Below the pieces are notes generated by a model that was not told the origin of the DNA, ran no database searches, and was given only the letters and a program-made list of their open reading frames with translations. From Akebia trifoliata (taxonomy: Eukaryota; Streptophyta; Magnoliopsida; Ranunculales; Lardizabalaceae), in NCBI GenBank assembly GCA_017979445.1, contig CM030715.1, forward strand, positions 11,400,187-11,464,186: 64,000 nucleotides of DNA. The letters are read 5' to 3'. Positions 32,531 to 44,338 of the stretch are shown in pieces. A program made the position numbers and the translations under genes. Positions within the stretch are counted from its first letter, which is position 1; each line of letters opens with the position of its first letter.

Positions 32531-32682
32531 CTTAGCTATAGATTACGCAGTGACCTGGTTAATCTGAGTTTAATTTTGATGGGTTTGCTGTTGAGTTTGG
32601 ATGAATTGTTGTTGCTACCTCATCAACTCGGCAATCATAGATTCTAAGGACGACTGTTGTTGGGCAGGCTACTGGTAATTGG

Positions 32683-33846
32683 TCATGGGATCTGGTATGA
32701 TGGCTCTACCATCTGTAGATTATTGGGGTTGATAAGGGACTTGAGGAACAATGGCTTGTTTGTGGAAGAACCAGATTGCCTAGGAAAACTCCTATTGTAA
32801 CCTGACGGACCACTAGATTGAATAGGTTCGTTCTGTCTGTATGAGAAATTAGGATGCAACCTATTATCTGGGTGATACGTTTGGTTAAAAGAGTTTGGAG
32901 TTGGCTTCCTAAAAGTACTATAGCCATTAATCGCATTTGCTTGTTCAGCTTTGATTTGAGGTAAAGTGGGACAACACTCGACCAAATGGTCGTTGCCGTC
33001 GCATATGACACACAAAGAACTCGGTTGGACAGTCACTTGCGAAATTGTACGAGGGTCTAGGTGAGGTTTGGATGCTGAGATGGTTAAGGCATCTAACTTC
33101 TTCATGAGATTATTCATCCCACTCACTAGACTAGACATGACATTTTTGAGATCAGGGTCTACCTTCATCTCATACATGCCTGTCTTCCTAACCGGATCGT
33201 CTCTATCAAATTCTTCTTGGTTAGTGCTCTAATTTTGAGCACTCTCAGCTAACTCTACGAGGAAATTGTACGCTTGATTGGGAGTCTGGTTCATGAACTG
33301 ACCCTTATGCATTGACTCAACTAAGGTACGTTGATTCATTATTAATCCTCTATAAAAACTTTGCACCAACTGTGCTTTGTCAATACCATGGTGTGGGCAC
33401 TTGACCAATAAATCATTGAATCTTTCCCAAGTTTGGGAAAATTCATCACCAGGACGGGCTCTAAAATTTCTAATAGAGTCCTTTATTTTCTCAGTTTTGG
33501 CCACGGGGTAGAATTTGGCCATAAATTTTTTTGATAGAACATCCCAGGTAGATATGGAATTGGGTGTTAGGGAGTTCAACCACGCAGCTGCATGGTCTTC
33601 CAAGGATAACGGGAACAGAATAAGTTTGATACTCTCCTCATCTAGATTCTGATTTCTAAAAGTTTGACATATAGTCAAGAATCGATTAAGATGGGTGTAA
33701 GGTTGTTCACGCTCTAAACCGTGGAACTTAGGGAGCATATTGATGGTGGCAGCCCTAATTTCAAATTGAGGTGCATTGTTCAATGGTAAAACAATGCATG
33801 TGGGAGGAGATGGGAAGCTGGAGCGAAGAGCTCATTGAGAGTTCAT
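32683..33846 (-). pseudogene. gag: Athila gag (L)
   Basis: Capsid/nucleocapsid precursor. The likely ATG is at 33846-33844, in frame with the rest, but its fifth codon is TGA (33834-33832). After it the retrotransposon-gag domain is open to 33229 (LPKFHGLEREQPYTHLNRF, AAWLNSL, FMAKFYP, RNFRARPGDEFSQTWERFNDLL). A stop near 33230 precedes 33177-32683, which contains a zinc knuckle CVICDGNDHLVECC (C-X2-C-X4-H-X4-C). The capsid part looks otherwise well kept. Upstream of gag there is a 1.3-kb leader. Confidence 0.9.
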
Positions 33847-35149
33847 TCTCGATCACCCATCATAACTATTGATGGTGTCTTGCGTATCCTACTGATGGTA
33901 CGTTCGATCTCAGGATCAAATGGTTCTAACACGTTATTTTGTGAACGTCTACCAAGCATACAAATCACACAGTCGATCAAACAATCACGAAAAGAAAAGA
34001 CTGGACCTAGATAGGTTGCCTAAAGCTAGACAACTCCTAACTGGGTAGAAATAGCGCAACTAGCCTTCCAACTCGGTTCTATGAAGTCAAGTTTGAATCA
34101 TTCGGATCTCCAGATCGGAGGAGGCGAATAATGCATAAGCAAGAGCACGCTTAAATACCTTTCTTTCTTGAATATACTGAGTCTATCCCCTCAAAGGGCA
34201 AGATCTTACTAGATACAAAAATGACCAAGAAGTGCAATTGGCACAACTTGAAGTGGAATTTCTCCTATTGAACTCGTGGGCCCTATAGTCAAGTCTAATT
34301 GATTTTAATTAATTTGATTGGATGACTAGTGAATTGATTATCCTAATTAGAGCAAGGAATTGGTAATGACTTCCAATCCTTATCTTATCATGCCATCCCT
34401 AGGAGAGGGGTGCTCTTTACTACTTAATTAACTATTTAAAGTGTGTGCAAATTGGAAAAATAACATACAAATACAAGGAGTAACCCACTAGCAAAGAGAG
34501 GCGTGGGTATTTCGGGATTACCTCCCGTGCTAGACGGGGTGAAGACGGTTTGAGTCAACTTAGGCCACCAACTCCAATTTTGGTGTGTAAACCTAAGAAG
34601 CCGTGACGGTATTGTCCACCCGTCGTCCTTCCTTAGTCTATTACAATCCAAGCCTTCTTGGATAATTAATAAAAATTATAAGAAATCCTATACAAGAGTT
34701 TCTAAAATAGAAAAATAAACCTAACTAAAGATTAAAGGAAATTGAAAGAAAAGAAGAAAAAAAAATGTTCACCTACAAGAAGCAAAATAGAAATGTTAGC
34801 AGAAATGATAGTAAATGGACTCAAAAATAGAATCTGACTTACCACAATCTTGCTGACTTTGACACATTTTATAAAAAATTTCGTTCTACCCCAAATCGAT
34901 ATACACTAATAGATAATCGGAGATCGGAGTAGAAAGTTACAGTCAGTTTAAGTTCTGCTGTCAAGGGTGAAAAAGAAAACGAGAATGACTTTTTTTTTTT
35001 TTTTCAATGTTTTTTCCTTCTTTCTTCTCTCATAAAATCTCAAAAACACTTGAACTTATAGAAAGAAACCAAAAGAAAAAATAAAATAAAATAAAAAATA
35101 AAAAAAAAATAAATTTTAAATCAAAACTTATCACTTCTACCTTTACCTT
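33847..35149 (-). other. L 5' leader
   Basis: Non-coding leader between PBS and gag. It includes the conserved leader module (34150-34240) and a G/C-richer block at 34480-34640. Poly-A tracts lie at 34755 and 35080-35110. No ORF was recognised. Confidence 0.65.
34150..34240 (-). ncRNA. Conserved retroelement leader module (L, Athila copy)
   Basis: On the minus strand the order is 'attgcacttcttggtca', GTAAGATCTTGC (34198-34209; two bases off the perfect palindrome), then GGGGATAGACTCAGTATATTC and 'aggtatttaag'. The order and spacing follow K (15781-15890), although the rest of the two leaders and the LTRs do not match. Confidence 0.55.
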
Positions 35150-35167
35150 TTCCTGGCAGCAGCGCCA
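35150..35167 (-). promoter_or_regulatory. L primer-binding site (Asp tRNA type)
   Basis: TGGCGCTGCTGCCAGGAA on the minus strand, close to the Asp-tRNA primer site reported for Athila. It lies six bases from the 5' LTR. Confidence 0.8.
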
Positions 35168-35173
35168 AAATTC

Positions 35174-36367
35174 TGATGAGACTATCGTTGTTCTTCTCAC
35201 CGGAGTTAATAATAATCTTACGTTTACCTTACTTGTGGGGCAAGTAGGGGATCGAACCCAAGAGAAAGGAGGAATAGAGTTAAGCTAAGAAGATAAAATT
35301 CAAATTAACTAAAAGGAATTAAAACTATTTTTCTTTGTATTTTTGAACTTATAAGAAAATGTAAAATTACTAGAAAATAAACTAAAGTAAATGAAATTAA
35401 AAGCAAGTAAACTTATGAAATTAAAACACCATTGGAGGTGGATCTACCTAAAACATGTTGATGAGCAATTCTTAGTTTCAAGCCTTTTTATAACTCAATC
35501 GTAAGGGCTTGGTGTTAGCTCCTTAGATCGGAAAGTTTTGCAAATGAAATAAATAAGGGAACATAAACAAAGTAGAATTCTTTGAAAACTTCTACTACCA
35601 ATTATCTAGTTTAAGCATACTTTATCTTGATCTAATCTAAGAATAAAGTATCTATATTAAGAATAAAAGGTGCAAGAAACTTAAAGAGAATTCATAAGCA
35701 TTTTAAATAAAAGAAAGGCATGAAATTAAAAATAACACAAGAACTTGCTCTAGGTTTTTCCACTCTCCAATGGAGGGGAACTTAGCCTAATGTCATTACA
35801 AGAGAGGGAAGATAAGAGATGAAAGAACTTTTCTTCATTTTATGGAGAAAATTACAACTTCTTCTTCTTCTACTTCTTACAAGACTAATTAGCCAAAAGA
35901 AAATAACTAGAAAATGAAAATACAAAAAATAAGAGAATAGGCAAAGAGCCTTAGATTAAAGGAGTCTGGGATAAGAGAACCAAGATGGGACCCTTTCTCT
36001 AGAAGTGAAGGCTCTATTTATATATAAAAATGTGTGTAGAAGAGTCTAAAAGTAGCTTCCACTTTTCTTTGCACAAAAAGACAAAAGAGGAGAATATGAG
36101 TTAAGGATTAGGGCATTCCAAAGTGGGCCCAAATACTTTTGCCTTGAGATTTTGATTCCAAATTATTGATTTTCTGCACAAGAAACACACGTAATTAGAT
36201 TTATCTAGTAAATGAATTTATTTATATATAATTAAGCCTAATTAACATGCAACGTGGTGGTTTGAGGCTTATCATGATTATTATCTTAATATGGAGAAAT
36301 AGGTATAAAAATCAAGATAAATATCCAGAAAATATGCGTATAATTGAGTGTTTGGAGACACTCATCA
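35174..36367 (-). repeat. L 5' LTR
   Basis: 1,194 bp, TGATGAG to CTCATCA. Minus-strand TATA box (plus TATTTATA) at 36015-36022, so transcription runs leftward into gag-pol. Confidence 0.93.
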
Positions 36368-36372
36368 TGGGA
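36368..36372. repeat. Target site duplication of L (right)
   Basis: TGGGA, partner of TGAGA at 25862-25866. Confidence 0.8.
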
Positions 36373-37719
36373 AATCAAGTTTAAGGAGTGAGGAAGTCAG
36401 GCCAAGAGTTAGAGTCTGTTTCTGACTCAAAATAGTGCTGTTGGCAGCAGAACCTTATTCTGTCAGTGGAATCAATGGTTCCTACCGACAGAAGAAAATT
36501 TTCGGTGGCAGAAGCTTCATTCTGTTGGTGGAACCGACAGAATGACTTCGGCAAGTGCCGGTGGCACCGACCCTTCCCGCTGACAACCTGAACCTCACTC
36601 GCGATTTTTGGGTTTTTCGATCCCTTCTTTGGATCTTTGTTCCGTTCTTCAAATCCCTCAATCCACCCACGAATTCAACATTTAAAACTTGATAAAAAAT
36701 CATCAAAACATCTACTTCTACCATGAATTTGATATCAAATACCAAATATCTACAATTTAAGTACAAACAAGTTTTGTTTCAAAATCTAAATGCACATTTC
36801 AGAAATCTAAAGCTACCAATAAGAATTGGAAGTCCCTTACTTGGTTGTGGACGCCAAGGATACAAGCTAGCACTACAAATCAAGGTTGGATGGCTCGAGA
36901 GTTGAGGTTGGACTGACTTGGATGTGGAACGAGCGAGGGTTTGCAAGGTATCCGACAATGACGTTCTCCTTCTCCTCTATAATGAAGTATAGACTTAGCT
37001 CCTAACTCGATGAAACCCTCGGATGGAATGTGTTGAGGTTTACTTGAGCTACCCTGCTAGTTTTGATGGAGGATGGAGGATGGAGAAAACGAACAAGAAT
37101 GAACAACCAAAGGTGGTGAAGTTGTAGCCCTCGTCGTGGCCGACAACTTTGCCTTCTTCGTCGAGGTTCAACTCGGACTCGTTCGCTCTAAAACTTGGTG
37201 AGAATGGGTTGAAACCCTTTGGTTGGGAAGTGACTGCCGTTTGGTACTTTGGAGAAGAAGATAAAGGAATGAAATAAAAGAAAATCAAATTTTCTTTTAT
37301 AACAAAGTTGAGGGCATACTTGTAATTTTCCCATCATTTCTAGTTTCGACCATAACTCAACTATTCGGACTCGAAAAATGACAAACGAATATACAATTTC
37401 AAATAATTTTTCGCTACGGACCTAATGGTGTCATCAAATCTTTTCGATTCTCGCTCTAACGAAATTCCACTATTTTGGGTTCCACTTAACACGAAATTCG
37501 AGGATTTGTTAACTTTCTCCGTTGAACTCGAATTCGAATTTGTTTATAGACTAATGTATATAGTCCGATCATTTTGAATCTAATGGCGAAGTCGATTTTC
37601 CTTAAAATTAATCATAGCAATCTTTGAGTATTTTACTCTAAGTCTCTCCTTCGGTACTTTCCTCCAAATCTCACCATTTAATTTCCTTGAGATATGAGTT
37701 GAAAATCTGGGGTGTTACA

Positions 37720-37724
37720 CTATT
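37720..37724. repeat. Target site duplication of G1 (right)
   Basis: CTATT, identical to 23768-23772. Confidence 0.85.
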
Positions 37725-38431
37725 ATTTCAATGTTGTCAACTGTATTTGTGTAAAATGACAAATGTTTAATGAGTATGAATGATTGATGTTATGTGTAAC
37801 TTTTAAACTGTTTAGTTGCTTATCCCGGGTCGTATGTACCAATTAATCGTAGTTTCCATTGTAAAACTTGCATGTTTTGAAACAATGTAGTAGGATTATT
37901 CGATCACGTTAGGGGAGGTTATTAGTAGGAATTATTTGTGGACCTACTGGGTAACCATTGTTACTCACCCTTTCCTTCTATTTTTTTTTAGTTGTAGAGT
38001 CGATGCTTAGGGAAGCGAATGTTAAGCCATCAGTTGAGAAACATCTGGTTGGTCAGATCGACGACCAGTGTCCATTTCCTGGTGAGCATTGGGGTTACTT
38101 CCCTTAGGAGTTTGTTCGTCCTAGGAAATGCACATAGTATTTTGGGCCGAGTGCTAGGACTATGTTAGAGTGAGGATGGACTTTTGTAATCATGTATATC
38201 GCTAAACTTCCGCACTCTGATCTATTTACATGTTGGATGTAATTAGCCTTCCGCTGTTATTCCTGTATCTACATATTTTTATATAGGTTTTTTTATAACT
38301 TGGATTATTAGGTTTTGTATTCCGTTGAATGCTAACATATACAAAAGAGGCCATGCCGAAATTTCGAGGTGCCACCTAGTACCTTGAGATTTGGCAGTAA
38401 GATTTGTGTTAGCGTTTGGCGGGGCGTCACA
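37725..38431 (+). repeat. G2 LTR, final segment
   Basis: Continues G2 after the G1 insertion and ends GGCGGGGCGTCACA. It is the inverted counterpart of 23773-24485 in G1, giving two copies of about 700 bp facing each other. Confidence 0.85.
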
Positions 38432-38436
38432 AACAA
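38432..38436. repeat. Target site duplication of G2 (right)
   Basis: AACAA, identical to 10102-10106. Confidence 0.85.
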
Positions 38437-41242
38437 CGTAAAGTAGATAAAAGTACGAAAGGAGTAAAAATGTACAAGATTACAAAAAAACCTTCTAGCT
38501 AACATGGTCTTAACTCTCAACCTAAAATTTATAAACAGCCTAGATGGTCTAACACGACTAGTAGATATAGCCTTAGTGCTCACTAGGTAACGACCTATAG
38601 TCGTCTATTTGACCACACAAATGATCATCATCGGCCGGTTCTACGCCCTTCTTGGCAACGACCGGCTTTGAAATTAAAAGATAGAAATAAAAAGGTAAGT
38701 AACAATGGTTACCAGTAGGTAAACAAACGATTCTTACAAATAAATTCTTTTAGCATAAACGAGTATGCATTCTCAATCATTTCAATACATGCAAGGTTTT
38801 ACAAGATAAACTATGATTAACTGATACATATAGCTAGGAATGAGAAACTAAATAGTTAAAATTCACATTACAATTAACAGTAAAACTTATAATATAATAT
38901 TTTCTTTTTATACAATTCAATTTGATAACATTGAAATAGAAAACAAGCTTTTCATTTTATAATTCCAAATAGAAGAGTAGATACATAATACACAATTGTG
39001 GCATAATTGAATTAGAAAGTTGGGATTCTATGACTGGATAACTCCTAATTGGGACATGATGTTCCAATACTTTACTAAATTTTAGTTCTTGATTTTCTGG
39101 CCAGTCGCTATAACTTACCACACTTGGTTGACCATATTTTTAGCTCAGGCTAGCTATTTGATATGATTGTAAGCAATAGGTCTTTTTTCGACGTGTCAAA
39201 ACATTCGACTATTATAGATTGTTAGTGATCACTAACTAACTATCGTCATCTATGCCTATCAAATATACATGTGATTCCCATTATACATCCTTATTCTTGT
39301 ATGACCACTTTTACATTACAAGTTTACTGATATAGATAAAAAACTAATAACTCGGATTCTAGTTGTGCCTTCAATCTTATACACGTCCCATACTATGTAT
39401 GAGCCTGGTTTCCCTATTGTACATTCCAGAATAGCATACCACTCCATATGATATGGCGAACTATCCCTTCAAGTATTCACAAGCTCTTTAACAATTCACA
39501 ATATAACTACATATATATCATTTTTTCTTTGAAGAGAAATGAGAAATTAACATTCAAAGTTGAGAATGGATATCCAGTTTCCAGTCATGCAATTGTGGCC
39601 AACCGGCCTAAATTACATAACAGTGTAGAAATTAAACCAGGGCCTTGCACTAACAGAAAGTAATAAAAATGTACCCAAAAGTAAATTACCCTTGGAAATT
39701 CATTAATCAACCGCCGCACATAGCACAATAATGTAAAATGCAAGTATCACTCATCGGGTGTGATTTTGACATTTTACTATTTCGTCCATTTTTCTTATTT
39801 TTTCGATATTTTCACTTTTCAATATTTTCTAAACAAATTCCTTATTTCAATATTCATCAACTCAATATGACTTCATTGGATGATAAATCATTTTTCAACC
39901 TTTGAAATTCATTTTTATCATCTAACTGAAAAACTATTGCAAATTTTGTCAAAACGGGGTCTCAAAAATACGTGGAAATCAAATTGCCAAAATCAGGTTT
40001 GTCGATACTTGATGGTGGTAAAACCATATTTTGGTGGTGGCCTCGCCAAATTGGCCTATGGTAGGTGGCGATAATTCTGCCAATCTTGCTGACAAAACTA
40101 GTATTCTGTGTGAAAATTAGATTTTCATCCAAATTTTTGGATTTCTTCCTCAATTCTTCGATCCATTCTCTCACCCCACTCATCAATTATTTAAACACGA
40201 TTAAACACACATAAAACATGTGGACCTTACATGAACTTGAAATAAACGAAAAGAAATCTATGCTTTAAAACACACTACAAATTTTATTAAAACTCTAATG
40301 CAATTTTTGCAACCTACGATTACCAATAGGAATTATGAGTCTCCTACCAAAATTATGGTTGTTGGAAATGAAGGAATAGTACGACAATAGAGGTAAATCA
40401 ACACAAGAATCTAGCTAAATGATGCTGAAGTCGAGGTTGGGTGTAACTGATATGCAAAAAGGTCGGTAGTTTGCGAAGATCTTGATGACAACGTTCATTT
40501 TCCCTTCTATGATGGAAAACAAATTAGCCTCTAAATAGATGAAATCTCGAGTGGAATGTATTGAAACCTACTCGAGGGTTTGGATACTTTTTTAAGGAAA
40601 ATGGAGATGTAGAAAGAAAAATGATAATCGAAAATGGTGGAGTTGTAGAGCTTATCGACATTTGCAAGTTTATCTTCTTCGTCGACGACCAATGAAGTCT
40701 TGTTGGAGATGAATCCTAGCGCAAAGTGGGTTGAAACCCTTAATTCTCAAAGTCATCTAAATGACTCGGTTTGTTTTTCGTTTGAGAAGAGAGTTAAATA
40801 AAATAAAGCTTTATTCTTTTAGATAAATGATAAGTAGAAAGAAATTGGGATTTTCTAATTTGTTCCTATTGTTTATGATAGTTCAACTTTTCAGACTTGA
40901 AAATGATTAGTGAATACTTTATTTTTTATAATTTTTCATTGCGAATCTAATGATGCGATTGGATTCTACCAATTCTCGCTTTAATAAAAATTAACCTTCT
41001 TAGGCCCCATCTAACACAAAAATCAAGAATTTCATAACTTTTCCTTTCAAATTCAAATTTCATCATGCTTACAAGCTAAAGTATGTTTTTCGATTATTTT
41101 GAATCCAATAGAGAAGTCAAATTTGATTAAAAATAATATAAAAAAATCCAAAAGTTTTACCCTAACTCCCACTTTTAAAATTTTCTCAAAGTTTCACTAT
41201 TTGATTTCCTCGAGATATGAACTTAAAATTTGGGGTATTACA
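38437..41242 (-). repeat. T3 3' LTR, main segment
   Basis: Continues the LTR begun at 9904; together about 3.0 kb. It ends on the plus strand with TGGGGTATTACA, that is, TGTAATACCCCA on the minus strand, the same start as G2. It is more diverged than G1 and G2, fitting its place as the outermost host. No gene was seen. Confidence 0.85.
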
Positions 41243-41255
41243 TTCTCCCCTTTAA
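41243..41255 (-). promoter_or_regulatory. T3 polypurine tract
   Basis: TTAAAGGGGAGAA on the minus strand directly before the 3' LTR start. Confidence 0.75.
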
Positions 41256-41259
41256 TAAA

Positions 41260-42460
41260 AATTTCATCCTTGAAATTGAAATCATACCTTCAGCTTAGAA
41301 TAGTTCTAGATACTAGGCCTGCATTTTTGTCTCTTTTTCCCATGTTGCTTCTTCAGTATTGTGGTTTCTCCATAGTATTTTAACTTGTGGAATAACTATG
41401 GATCTAAGTTGTTTTACTCTCCTGTCAAGTATCTCTATTGCACCTTCCTAATAAAATACATTTTCTTCTACCTATAAAGCTCATAAATCGACTACTTGTG
41501 AAGGATCTTGCAAATACTTCTTCAGCATGGACATGTGGCATACATTGTGAACATGCTAAAGCTGCGATAGTAGAATCAATTTATAAATCACTAGTCTTAT
41601 CTGTTCCACTATTTCAAACATTCTCACAAATCACGGCTTCAATTCATTTTTTATGCCAAACCTGGAGATTCTTTTTTGAGACGATATTTTCAATAACACT
41701 CTATCCCCAACTTGGAATTCTGAAGGTTTGTTTAGATAACTCTTTTTTCTATTCTAAGCAGTTTTTAATCTATCCTGTATAATACGTATTGTCTCAATAG
41801 TTTCTTCAATAATCTCTAATCCCAACACTTTGGTATCTTCTGTCTCTACCCAACATATTGGTGATCGATACAGTTTACCGTACAAAGCTTCAAATGGTGT
41901 CATACCGATACTAGCTTTAAAGATATTGTTGTAGGAGAACTCTACCAATGGTAAGTAGCGCTTCCAAACTTCTCTAAAATCTAAAACACATGCCCATAGC
42001 ATTTCCTCTAAAATCTATATCAGCCACTCAAACTATCCATCTAACTATGGATGAAAAGCTGTACTGAAGTTCAACTACATACCCATGGCTTTGTGTAGAC
42101 CCTTCTAGAATCGGGAAATAATTATGGGATCCTTATCGGACACGATAGAAATTGGTACTCCATGTAGTCAAACTATCTCAACTCTATATATCTAGCTTAG
42201 TCTGTTGATGCCGAATGAAACTCAAATCAAAATGAAATGTACCGACTTCATTAGTTATTCCACAATTACCCATATGGCGTCTGATTTGTCATTGGCTCTT
42301 GGTAATCTAACTACAAAGTCTATGGTCACATGTTCCCACTTCCATTCTGGTATAGGTACTGGTTGGAGGATGCCTGTTGGATTGCGGTGTTCTGCCTTAA
42401 CTTGCTGACATGTCAAGCATCTACTCACAAATTCTATGACAACTTTTCTTAGACCTAGAA
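41260..42460 (-). pseudogene. pol: Chromovirus integrase with chromodomain-like end (T3)
   Basis: Decayed integrase. Order on the minus strand: CQQVKAEHRNPTG (end of the zinc domain, about 42410), WEHVTIDFV with the first D (about 42330), SIVSDKDPII with the second D (about 42140), then the open frame 42002-41754 with LPLVEFSYNN, GMTPFEALYG and LYRSPICW. A PSEFQVGDRVLLK-like stretch follows near 41720. Close to the PPT, about 41375-41340, is a WRNHN-EEATWEKE-like end typical of the chromodomain of plant Tekay-type elements. Multiple stops interrupt all parts. Confidence 0.85.
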
Positions 42461-42586
42461 ATCAAAAATTTCTACATAGATCTTTATACATTTTCAACCA
42501 CATAGGTGAATAGAATATTTGGAATGGTGTGCTTTACCTAGTATATTGGACTTTTATTGCGAGTATTAAGGTATCCACATCCTGCC

Positions 42587-43855
42587 TCAAAAACTGAGAA
42601 CCTCATCTGATTCTTTTTCCCAATCTTGGTCTGTTAGGTCCCTAGCTCTTGATTCATATTCCTGCATATCCTCATATGTTTTTTGAGATTTTCTAATTTG
42701 TGTCATTAGTTCATTTTTTATCCTCAGTGTACCCAAATAAATGTGCGGTCTATACCTTTTCCTTAGAATCTCAAACACTACTTATGTGGCTTGCTCAAGC
42801 AATTGCCATTCCTTTTACCATTATGTGTGTTATAGTATTCTTGTTCAGTGCGTCGGTAACTACATTCGTCTTTCTTTGGTGATACTCAGTAGTAAAGTTG
42901 TAGTCCTTTAGGTATTTCATGCAACGTCATTGTCTCATATTGAATTCCCACCACGAGAATATATACTTGAGGCTCTTATGATTGAAAAATACTTCAAACT
43001 TCTCTTGATATAGGTAATACCTCCATATGCGTAGTGTGAACACTATAGCATTGAAGTCTAAATCATGAATATGATAGTTTTTCCCATGATTCTTCAATTT
43101 CCTAGATGCATACGCTACTACCTTACAAAACTGTTTCGGTACCACCCCCAAAACCAATCCTAGAGGAATCAATAAAGATTATCAAACTCTCACCCAAAAT
43201 CGAAGATACTAGAATCGTAATGAACATCAATCTCTTCTTCAAATCCTTAAAAGCAGTTTCACAATTATCATCCTACTCAAATCGAGCATTTTTCTAAGTT
43301 AGTTTCTTCAACAGTGCTGCAAGAATGGAGAATCTCTTAGTATATCTTCTATAATAGTTAGCCATCTCAATAAAATTTCTGATATCTATAATTATTTTTT
43401 GTTGTTTCCATGATAGCATGGCTTCAACTTTGGAAGAGTCTACTGCTATCCCTTTACTTTTCACTATGTGCCCAAAGAATTTCAACTTCCGAAGCCAAAA
43501 CTCACACTTGCTGAACTTGGCATATAGCTTGTGTTCTTATAAAATCTGTAATGTGATTTTGAGGTGCCTCTTATGATCTTTTATTTACTTAGAATAGATC
43601 AGAATGTCATCTATGAATACGATGATAAATCTATTAAGGTGCTCCCAAAATATCTAGTGCATAAGATCCATAAATATTGCTGATGCATTTGTCAAACCGA
43701 AAGGCATCACTAGATAGTTGAAATGTCCTAGCCTGGTCCCCAATCAATCGAAAACTCTATTTTGCGACACGATGGCAAACCCAGTAATTCTTCTGAAAAA
43801 ATATCCCCAAATTCCCTAACTACCTCTATCATATCCACTCCACTAACTTCCATCA
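42587..43855 (-). pseudogene. pol: Chromovirus RT and RNase H fragment (T3)
   Basis: Starts near 43855 with an [19 protein letters not shown] pre-RT stretch, but about 120 residues of the RT fingers are missing: at about 43735 the frame jumps straight to GHFNYLVMPFGLTNA. The catalytic FIDDILIYSK near 43600 is kept. The connection is at 43485-43294 (MKFFGHIV, LSWKQQ, YYRRY). RNase H at 43172-42927 has VVAYASRKLK, HDLDFNAIVF, WRYYLY and HKSLKYIF. The link to integrase is 42778-42587. Upstream gag, PBS and the 5' LTR were not found. Confidence 0.87.
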
Positions 43856-44338
43856 TCACATACCATCACTTTTACTCACTCACTTTATTCACCACTACTT
43901 ACTCTTCCAATTAACAACTACTTGTCACAATACTTATGCACATACAATACTTTTCATCCACAACACACAGACCACTGTCCCTCACCCCTATAACTGTCTT
44001 CATCAAATCAAAACTTCATTTCATAAAATTTTTGCAAATGTAAAAACACTCGTGTTGTTTTACTTTCCATCTCAATGCTATTATCATTACCAATTCCATA
44101 TTGTCTCTATGTCCTCTAATCTTTACCATCACCAACCATACTTTATTTTTATCATTCTAAAACATCACTTACCAATAAATACTTTTAATAATTACTCACA
44201 CACCCAAATCCACGACCGTCAATGCATCCTCATTCTCCATAATCCTAACAATAATATCACTAACAACATCTTCCCCCTATATTAACAAACTCACTTACTC
44301 TCTTTCGTCATCCACTTACTTTCTATCATAATTACTAT
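43856..44338. other. G-poor stretch left of the LTR fragment
   Basis: Made almost only of A, C and T on the plus strand ('catatccactccactaactt', 'cactttattcaccactactt'). No coding signal. It resembles the G-poor interior of the M LTR (45240-46380) in composition, but I could not align them by eye. Confidence 0.4.

Larger units (their letters stand above)
25867..36367 (-). mobile_element. L: Athila-type Ty3/gypsy retrotransposon
   Basis: A 10.5-kb element with nearly identical LTRs (25867-27062 and 35174-36367), an Asp-type PBS, a PPT and a full gag-protease-RT-RNase H-integrase order on the minus strand. It is placed in Athila by its protease, RT and integrase sequences (for example [22 protein letters not shown]). 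No envelope-like ORF was found between pol and the 3' LTR. The gag-pol frame is broken by several frameshifts and stops, so the copy is not autonomous, but the LTR similarity suggests a recent insertion relative to its hosts. Confidence 0.93.
23773..37719 (-). mobile_element. G1: solo LTR of the Tekay-like family, interrupted by Athila L
   Basis: On the plus strand it starts TGTGGTGCCCCGCC and ends GGGGTGTTACA; that is, TGTAACACCCC to GGCGGGGCACCACA on the minus strand. The perfect duplication CTATT lies at 23768-23772 and 37720-37724. LTR length without the Athila insert is about 3.44 kb (23773-25866 plus 36373-37719). There is no internal region, so it is a solo LTR. It is the most complete LTR of its family here. 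No gene was seen in it. Confidence 0.88.
10107..38431 (+). mobile_element. G2: solo LTR of the Tekay-like family, interrupted
   Basis: It starts TGTAATACCCCAG and ends GGCGGGGCGTCACA. The perfect duplication AACAA lies at 10102-10106 and 38432-38436. The LTR sequence itself is only 10107-12044, 23725-23772 and 37725-38431, roughly 2.7 kb; about 480 bp known from the G1 copy (24535-25010) is missing. The rest is the inserted Ogre-type element K and solo LTR G1. No internal region remains between LTR start and end, so it is a solo LTR left after LTR-LTR recombination. Confidence 0.85.
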
